From the NCBI GenBank assembly GCA_037576215.1, contig JBANDB010000005.1, positions 1,116,001 through 1,180,000 of the forward strand: DNA of 64,000 nt. The letters run 5' to 3'. The position numbers were made by a program, and so were the translations under genes. Source of the stretch: Armillaria gallica (taxonomy: Eukaryota > Basidiomycota > Agaricomycetes > Agaricales > Physalacriaceae). Under the pieces are notes generated by a model that ran no database searches, was not told the DNA's origin, and was given only the letters and a program-made list of their open reading frames with translations. Positions 57,081 through 64,000 of this stretch are shown piece by piece. The first letter of the stretch is position 1, and each line of letters opens with the position of its first letter.

Positions 57081-58450
57081 TGATGTGCTTAGTAACGGCA
57101 AGTCACAAATGGACTAGAGGCAGGCAATGAACACCAACAACACTAAACCAATCACTAACTCTACACTTATCACCAATGTATTGAATTCAGGCATTTCAAG
57201 TATGATAGAAGCACTCTGCAGACTTCAATAAACAAGGAAAGTTGTTTAAAGACATTTTATTTTGTTACTAGTGAGCTATACAAGTGTACTACTTGCACTA
57301 GCAGGGTTGGTAAAACACAATTGGATGAATAGTGACTTGACTTGAGCTACTGTGCTCACTCTGACTGGGACTGCTTCGAACTAGTGGCTCTCTTGGCCCT
57401 ATACTGCTTCCTACAAGTGATAAACACTTGACTAGTCACTTTCTAGGCAGACTAGTGGCACTCTTGGCCTAAGAATAATACTTTAAACTTGGAGAACTTG
57501 CTTGAACTAACTTCAAAACACTCTTGGCCTTTGCAGGACACAAAAGATTACTCTAAGACACTTCTATTCACTCAATGCTATGGGTAACTTAGCGACTAGC
57601 AGCCGCTTCATTGAGGTTAAGCACAAAAGCCTTTAATTGGGGCACTAGATACTGACTAGTAGGTCACAATTGTGGGGATGGCTTGCATGAGCCATGCATG
57701 CACCTATTCTACTACTTATATACTGACAAACAAGATATGATCAAGATATAAATAACTGACTAAAGGGGTATTATTGATAAGGATTTCTTGGCTAGTCACA
57801 AATAATGGTGAATAATCATGCAATAGTCAGTCTAGAAACAGTCGCTTGCTGACTAGTGAGCCTAGGAGCTCTGTGAGCAGTTGTATTCCATGTCCTGGGC
57901 CCAGCAATGCTCCACTAGTGCCAAGGATAAATGACTAGCCAGGTGAGCGTGCCTGTAACAGCTGTCGATCGTGATCGAAGGTGCAGCCCAGCTATACTAG
58001 TACTGATCATAATAGATCTGTATCACGCTAGTTGGATCTGCCACAAGGTTAATCTGTTGCTAATTCATCTCTAAGTCCTGCTTCGAGATTGCCATATGAC
58101 TAGTTAACCTGATTTAGGTGTTTTGTACCCAGATCAGTCTGCTAGTGACTGAACTTCATGAGATTTGTGTCCTCTGCCTCTTGTTGGGTGTGCTAGTCAT
58201 GTTACTCATCTGCTAGTGGCCATATTTATTTAGCCCTGCTAGCACTCAAGTTACTAGTATGGCTGGCTGGTAGATTTAACCCACTAGTGGTATTGCATCT
58301 AAGTCCTGGCTCTACTAGTCACATACTAGTCTAACTATCAGCTCGAAGCCTCAGATATAGTCTTCTAAGTATCACTAATGTAAGATAGATATGCAATAGT
58401 ATTGTTATAAAATCGCAAAATCTAGGTGTGAATGCTTAGATGGCATATCA
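57081..58450 (-). mobile_element. Solo LTR (1370 bp), family L1-related, reverse orientation
   Basis: TGATGTGCTTAG..GGCATATCA gives TG..CA ends. Its complement starts TGATATGCC and shares TAGATTTTGCGATTTT near the end with copy a, and its plus-strand start resembles the complement of copy a's end (TGATGTGCTCGGTAACGG). The flanks ACGG (57077-57080) and GCAG (58451-58454) derive from GCGG at the empty site near 46600. ACTAGTGGC and CTCTTGGCC motifs recur at 57370-57530. Confidence 0.75.
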
Positions 58451-58516
58451 GCAGATTTGTGGCAGAATAGGAGGCACAAAAAACTTGAATGGTATGGAAT
58501 ATGTACACAAACAAGG

Positions 58517-58887
58517 TGTTATGGATGGACTCGGGAATAACAAACAAGGTGACTAGTGAGCACTGCCTCTCACTTTGGGCAGGACAATAGTACCGTGGAG
58601 TTTGCTACAGCGAGGCGGTATAACACTTAGACTCTCGGCGAGCATGAAGAGTAAAGTCCAGTAAGATTAAACTTAGCTCAAAGCTAGGGTTACATGGCTT
58701 TGAGTATGCTACTTATATACTGTTTGTTTGGTTCTATATATATACATGTCCATCTGTCAAATAGGCATCAGGAGGCATGGGGGTCTGCTGGTTACCATGT
58801 GTTCTGTCAGAAACGTTGAAGTCGTATGGTTAAGTGTTGGTCTGCCGAGGTGCCGAGATAAGATAAGAAAAAGGAAAAATTGTAACA
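58517..58887 (-). mobile_element. 3' LTR of gypsy element 2 (371 bp)
   Basis: The plus-strand sequence begins TGTTATGGATGG and ends ATTGTAACA, so the ends are TGTTA/TAACA. On the minus strand it is preceded by TAATGAGGGAGTAA, a purine-rich tract next to TGTTACAA, as expected for a 3' LTR. The left flank CAAGG (58512-58516) corresponds to CGAGG in the unoccupied site near 46661-46665. Confidence 0.75.
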
Positions 58888-61800
58888 TTACTCCCTCATT
58901 AAGGCAGGCATCCCAACTGCCATTAAGGCTCATTGTTTGTTGAATCACTTTGTGCACTTGCCAAATATTCTTCTATGAGCTTGTGCTACAGTGCTCTGTC
59001 CGGGTTTTTGACCCATTTTTGCTTCCCGTCCTGCCGTTGTGCTAGATAGGAAAACTTGTGGTTCTCATACTTGGCATCGAGGATCATGGTGACGTGCTTG
59101 TTTTCATCTTTGGTTACGATTTTGGTAGGTGCATTGACTCATCGTGCATGGCTGACTTTGTCTTCATACTCCTTGATCGCTTCCTGCGCATTTCCCATCT
59201 CTTCGTCCCTGACCTAAGAGTTGTGCTCTCGTGTCCATCCTTTCCACTTGACAAAGTAATCGATGACTTTTTGTGACTTCTGTCCTCATCGGCTGCGGAT
59301 CATGTGGGGTCAAGAGTCAAGGACTTCTTCGATTTTGTATTCTTCCTCATCTTCAATGAGGTCGGGTGGTGGCGGAGGTGGCAATTCCTGGTTAGGAAAT
59401 GCTGGCAGGGTGTACGGTGTCAAGAGCTTCTCGTTGAAGCGCAGGTGAATCCTCCAATGGGGCAGCAGTTTGAGTTTGTACATGCTGGCACCTGCTTTGT
59501 CAAGAATCAAGAAGGTCCCAACTCGCTTGTCATCAAGCTTCTTCTTTGGTCAGGGGAGATGAAGGTTTGTGGCGTCAAGCCACATGCGGTTGCCAATCTG
59601 GTAGGGGTGAGCGGTGCATTTCCTTTGGTTGTACTGGGCCTTCATTTTCCCGGTGGCCTCCTTGAGAGCCTTCTGGGTTTCAGCATGGACTGTAGTCATG
59701 TTCTTGACAAAGTCTTCTGCAGCGGGGTTCGAGAATGGGGATGATCGCGGTGAGTCGGGTACAATTTGTGGGTTCCATCCATAGAGTACCATGAATGGGC
59801 TTTTCCCCGTTGCACTGTGGATTCGGTTGTTATGCACGAATTCTGTGAGTGGGAGCCAGTCGCTCCAATTGGTCTGTTGGTGGTTAACAAAGATTCAGAG
59901 GTATTTCTCAACTTCCTGGTTAACCTGCTTGGTCTGTCCATTGGTCTGCGGATGAAAGGCTGTGGATGTGTTGGGCATAATGTCGAGCATCTGGTATAGT
60001 TCTTTCATGAACTTCGATATGAACTGTGGGCCTCGGTTGGATATGACTACGTGGGGCATTCTGTGGTGTGCATAGATGTGGTCTCTGAGAATTCAGGCCC
60101 ATCCCTCAGCTGACAGCTCAGTGTTGCAGGTAACTGGAATGATTGCCTTCAAGAACCGGTTGACAATCATAAGGATAGTGTCATGTCTATTTGAGTCTGG
60201 GAGTCCGGTGATCATGTTGATGGAGATATGGGTCCACGGGCCTTCAGGTACTGTGTTCAGGTGAAGTGGGGCTGCTTTGGCAGCTGTGCTTGACTTCATT
60301 CTTTGGCATGTCTCGCAGCCTTTGACATAGGCTTTGACGTCCTTCTTCATTTTGTGTCACCAGTAGTCATGGAGTACTAACTCCTTTGTCTTCTCGATTC
60401 CTGGATGGCTGGCAGTGATGTGGTCATGGTATTGCGAAATGATTTCACCATGGAGGGCATGTTTCCTTGGTACGTAGACTCGGTTGTCGTAGTACAGGAT
60501 CCCTTCCTTTCGGGATATCCCTCATTCATGGTTGAGGGACATGGCAATGCCCTCATCCCACAACTCTTCTTGTCAGGTCGCTTCTTCGATTTGTCTGTGA
60601 ACTTCCATGGTTGTCAGCATGATAAGAGTGTGGAGGTGCATGGGTTGGAGTATGACAATGTTGTCGTTGTCCTTCGCTCCTTGGTCATGGTCTTGTCATC
60701 AGGAGAGTAGATCAGCTTTCACGTTCTGGGCTTTGGGTTTGTGGAAGAGCTTGAAGTGATATTCAGCTAGTTCCATGACCCAGCGGGCCTGTCGTCAGTT
60801 CAGCTTCTGGGGAAGTCAGAAGTATTGGAGGTTCTGATGATCCGTCCAGATTTCTATGTCCTTGGCGGCTCCCATGAGGTAGTGGCACCATTCGGAGAGT
60901 GCGAGCATGATTACAAGCAACTCTTTATCATAGATCTTGTAGTTCCTTTCCATGACGCTGAGTGACTTCGACATGAAGGCCACTGGTTGCCATACTCCGT
61001 TCTGCTGTTGGCTAAGGACAGTGCTGACTGCTCCTTCACTGGCATCAGCCTTGACCCGGAAAGGGTCGTCATTGTTTGGGATGGCAAGGATGACATCTTC
61101 AGCCATGCATCATTTTAGTTCCTGGAACACCTTTTCTTGCGCATCCCCCCATTTCCATTCCATGTTGCCCGTGAGCTGCATGAGCAGGTGAACAACCTTT
61201 GAGTACATCTTTATGAATTTGCGGTAGAAGTTGTTGAACCTGAGGAATGATTGAAGCTCCTTCTTTTGGCAAGGAGTTGGCCACTCTGCGATACCGGCAA
61301 TCTTGACGGGATCCATTCAGATGGAGTCCTGGCTGATAACAACTAGGAGATACTCTGTCTTGAGGACTTCAAACTTACACTTCTCTGCCTTGAGGAAGAG
61401 CTTGTTCTCGTGAAGCTGTTGAAGAACACGCCTCACGATCTGTCAGTGCTCCCCCAAGTTCTTGGAGAAGATCAGGATGTCATCCAGGTAGATGGTGACC
61501 TTGCCTTCGGCGATCAGGTCCTTGAAGATGTCATTCATCATCCACTGGAATGTCACAGGCAAGTTGGTAAGCCCGAAGAACATGATGGTTGGCTCGTAGA
61601 GCCCTCAGTTCGTGCAAAAGGCAGCTTTCTCTTTGTCCCCTTCCCTGATTCAGACGTTGTTGTATCCCCAATGAATGTCAAGTTTCGTGAAGTACTTGGC
61701 ACTGTGAAGCTTGTCAATGAGTTCAGAGAGAAGAAGAAGGGGGAGGTGAAGGGTGACTTGAAGGGTGGATTTGGCCAGACTCCAAGTTCTCGTTGAGGAA

Positions 61801-62240
61801 CTTGTCAAGCTGTTCCTGTTTGTCTCAGTTCAGCAGATAGACCTTGCAGTCCAAGGTCAACTTTGCATTTGGGATGAGCTCGATGGCGTGGTCCCACGGT
61901 TTTCATTCTGGAAGTTCATCAAAGTTCTCCTTGGAGAACAGGTTGCAGAAAGAGTGGTAGTGTTCCAGTACCAGCTTTTCAAAAGTCTTCTGAGGTTTGT
62001 TGGCATTGGCTTTTGCTGCAAGGTCATTCGTGTGATGCATCATGCGGATGACCAACTCTTCTTCCATTCAAATGGCAAGAATGGTGTTGCTTTCTTTGAG
62101 TTCTTTGTCCCAGCGGTCATTGGGGTCCACATCAGGGAGTTTGATGTGGTTCTTTACACATTGGTCTGGTCCAGGAATCTGAATCTGATAGTGCCCAGGC
62201 CATAGGATTACCAGAACATTGAAATCTGGGGGGTGCTCCT
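58888..62240 (-). pseudogene. pol: pol of gypsy element 2 (chromovirus type), N-truncated and with stops
   Basis: From right to left on the minus strand: a pre-RT segment (SKENFDELPE, PWDHAIELIPNAKL; 62200-61760), RT with FFGLTN and YLDDILIFS (about 61600-61465), RNase H (KADAS, KELL, WTDHQN; 61070-60830), the integrase HHCC zinc domain (YHDHITASHPG, CETC; 60430-60300), the integrase core (about 60250-59850, FHPQTNGQ), and a C-terminal chromodomain (DYFVKWKGW; about 59250-59230). YLDD is intact. The RT palm entry block (KKDGKLRPVxDYRxLN) is missing near 61745, with a frame jump from SPFFF to the LIDKLHSAKY segment. Many TGA codons occupy Arg sites. Chromodomain integrases target heterochromatin. 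Confidence 0.85.
58888..62240 (-). mobile_element. Ty3/gypsy element 2, 5' part missing
   Basis: LTR, polypurine tract and pol are present, but no gag, protease or 5' LTR follows beyond 62240, where the sequence changes to non-coding repeats. Either a deletion or another insertion removed the 5' third. Confidence 0.75.
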
Positions 62241-62950
62241 TTTCATTTTTAGAAAGATCTCCTTATATCTCTGCCAATACATTTCAGATCATCCTAATCT
62301 TTTGTACACACTATTATACAATATATCTAGTGTATTGTATACCAGAATTACCTTCCCCAACACCCAGAAATGCGAGCTATATAGTATTTCACAGATTTTA
62401 ACTATCACACTTTTATCCATGTATTCTGAAGGTTTGTATTATGTTCTTGGGATGTTCTGGAGGTTTTCAAGGTGAAGGAATTCATTGGAAATAACTCTGA
62501 AGTTTTCCGAAGCTCATAAATGCAAGTTTCCATGTGTGCTCCTCCTAAACAGTTATATCATTATGATAATCGATATTGAGACCCCACAAATGAAACCAAG
62601 AGTCTTTTGGGGGTTTTAAAGGTCGAGGAATCGATTGGTGATGTCCCTGGACTGACATGATGGCTAGAAAACCAAATAAACTGTCTTTCCCCCCTAATCC
62701 CCCATTTTTCATTGGATTCCAGCAGTCATATATAGCATATGAAGATGTATTCTAGGGTTTTCATGGTGTATAAATCGATTGGTAACATTCCTGGAGTGAT
62801 CCAATGTACACAGCACTATAAAACACCAATTTTCCTGATTATGCCTAGCCATAAAATACACCACATATACTGTAGAGGAGTTGTTCAAGATTTCAAGGCC
62901 AGGGAATTTATTGGTCAAGTTTTTGAAGCAATCCGATGCACATAGCAACC
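62241..62950. repeat. Degenerate repeats containing GGAATYNATTGG units
   Basis: Related blocks occur near 62462-62495 (TTTTCAAGGTGAAGGAATTC), 62615-62650 (TTTTAAAGGTCGAGGAATCG), 62755-62800 (TTTTCATGGTGTATAAATCG) and 62886-62930 (ATTTCAAGGCCAGGGAATTT), each followed by ATTGG. Spacing is about 130-150 bp. No gene. Confidence 0.5.
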
Positions 62951-62957
62951 CCAAAAC

Positions 62958-63285
62958 GCGAGTTTTGTGCAATTTTCCACTATTTTTCACTATTTTACCC
63001 TTTTTACCCACTCCCCAGGGCCCCCATACCTCATCTGAGGGGTAGATTTTATGTTATTTACATATATGCATATACTAGTACCATCCCCTAGCCCATCCAG
63101 TACCCAGAAACCACCCCAAATGCGAATTTTCTGCCTATTTTCGCTATTTTTCACTATTTTAGCCTTTTAAACCACTCCCCAGGACACCCATATCTCACCA
63201 GAGGGTTCGCTTTTATGTTATTTATATTTAGGCATATACTAGTACCATCCCCTAGCTCATCCAGTAACCAGAAACCACCGCAATC
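62958..63285. repeat. Tandem duplication, period 164 bp
   Basis: GCGAGTTTT..CACTCCCCAGG..CATATACTAGTACCATCCCC (62958-63121) recurs at 63122-63285 with the same order of blocks and few changes. Confidence 0.75.
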
Positions 63286-63737
63286 CTAGATTTTTCTGAA
63301 AATGGCCTGATATTGATGGCTGATCCCATCAATTGGCTGCACTGCCACACTACATCCAGTCTCCCAAGGCTGAATCCAGCCTCCAGGGGCTCGGGAGGCA
63401 TGTGGTCAGCTTACTAATCTATAATATATTTTTAGAAGACCTCAAATCTCCAATTTCAGCCTAAAACAGTGAGCGGGAGGGTGGAAATAAGGCCCATAAG
63501 TATTTTGGAGGTACTGAAAGCAACTTTTCCAAAAAGGAAAAAGTGCACAACAGTGGGAGGGAGGGTGGAGGACTCTGACAATAAGCAGAGAGGAGGGTAG
63601 CAGTGCAACAGCCATCAAAGGGGAGGCTGTGACAATGTCCTGCTTTAGTCACAGTGACAAAAATGCTTTATTTAGGTGGCTAGTCAATTGACAGTCTGGA
63701 TTTATCAGCTGGCCTGTCAATTGACAGTGATTGATAT
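63286..63737. other. Spacer, no gene recognised
   Basis: It includes a palindromic stretch around CAATTGACAG (63687-63730) and no supported coding exon. Confidence 0.3.
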
Positions 63738-64000
63738 ATGAAAGTGGCTACTACAGGTGATGGAACATGGTCAACCTTGTAGGCTTGTGATATGTTGACA
63801 GGCAACTGGCATTGTCATCTGTACCAACAATATGTTGCCCTATGGGTCAAAGCATGTGATTGGATGAGTGTTGAAATAATCACCCCTGCTGCTTTGAATG
63901 CCATCAATGAATATCATGCATCAAAGGGCCAGCCTGGACAGTGGAAATCTGTGCCCATGAATCTTAATGCTGCAACATTTTCTCCAAAAGCATTTATCAA
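63738..64000 (+). CDS. Partial unrecognised ORF running off the right edge
   Basis: From ATG 63738 one frame stays open to the window end except for TAG at 63780-63782, which could be a former CAG. The peptide (GNWHCHLYQQYVALWVKACDW near the middle, later EYHASKGQPGQWKS) has the composition of a real protein but matches no family I can name. It may be another transposon gene. The 3' part lies outside the window. Confidence 0.4.

Larger units (their letters stand above)
51993..58516 (+). repeat. Segmental repeat S, right copy (CpG-poor, broken by three insertions)
   Basis: Collinear with 41951-46665 once 52869-54455, 55230-57038 and 57081-58450 are removed; it also lacks 42900-45780. Differences from the left copy are dominated by CG-to-CA/TG and other C-to-T/G-to-A changes, for example GGCGGATTCGTGG against GCAGATTTGTGG. 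It ends where gypsy element 2 begins. Confidence 0.75.

Overview
This is fungal nuclear DNA, most likely from an Agaricomycete (Basidiomycota). The evidence is a gene with seven introns of 47-90 nt and canonical GT..AG ends, a KDZ transposase of the CxC2 cysteine-cluster type, two Ty3/gypsy elements with intervening stops, and a small TLDc gene family. Genus cannot be read from the sequence. Almost everything is transposon or transposon-derived. I found one gene that looks intact from start to stop, a protein kinase at 14429-15897.

Layout. 1-10082: the 3' part of a Ty3/gypsy element (gag, protease, RT, RNase H, integrase, an extra third ORF, polypurine tract, 262-bp 3' LTR), cut inside its third ORF by a 1.62-kb solo LTR of another family (7481-9102). 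10083-16250: a CpG-retaining island with a 177-bp MITE and the kinase. 16450-20700: broken TLDc gene copies, one split by a 1.7-kb TIR element. About 21220-40310: a region of about 19 kb bounded by long inverted repeats. It holds a KDZ transposase, an Spt5-like NGN/KOW gene, an acidic gene, a zinc-binding gene and an HMG-like basic gene; all are decayed, and the region was later hit by a hAT-like element (30656-31812) and an LTR-like insertion (from 35281). 40343-47570: CpG-retaining DNA with a TLDc pseudogene and tRNA-derived repeats. 47744-48857: a second copy of the hAT-like element. 49445-58516: CpG-poor DNA containing a second copy of the 42-46.7 kb segment, now broken up by three insertions. 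58517-62240: a second, reverse-strand chromovirus-type gypsy element. 62240-64000: degenerate tandem repeats and the start of an unrecognised ORF.

Two themes link the regions. First, paralogous segments serve as empty-site references, so ends and target-site duplications (TSDs) of several insertions can be read directly. Second, the copies differ mainly by C-to-T and G-to-A changes, many at CpG, and most in-frame stops in the old coding remnants are TGA where the family has arginine (CGA). This points to cytosine methylation and deamination, or a RIP-like process, acting on some copies and sparing others.

Most worth following up is the 21.2-40.3 kb region, which reads as a very large KDZ-class DNA transposon carrying an Spt5-like transcription elongation factor and other nuclear-type proteins as cargo.
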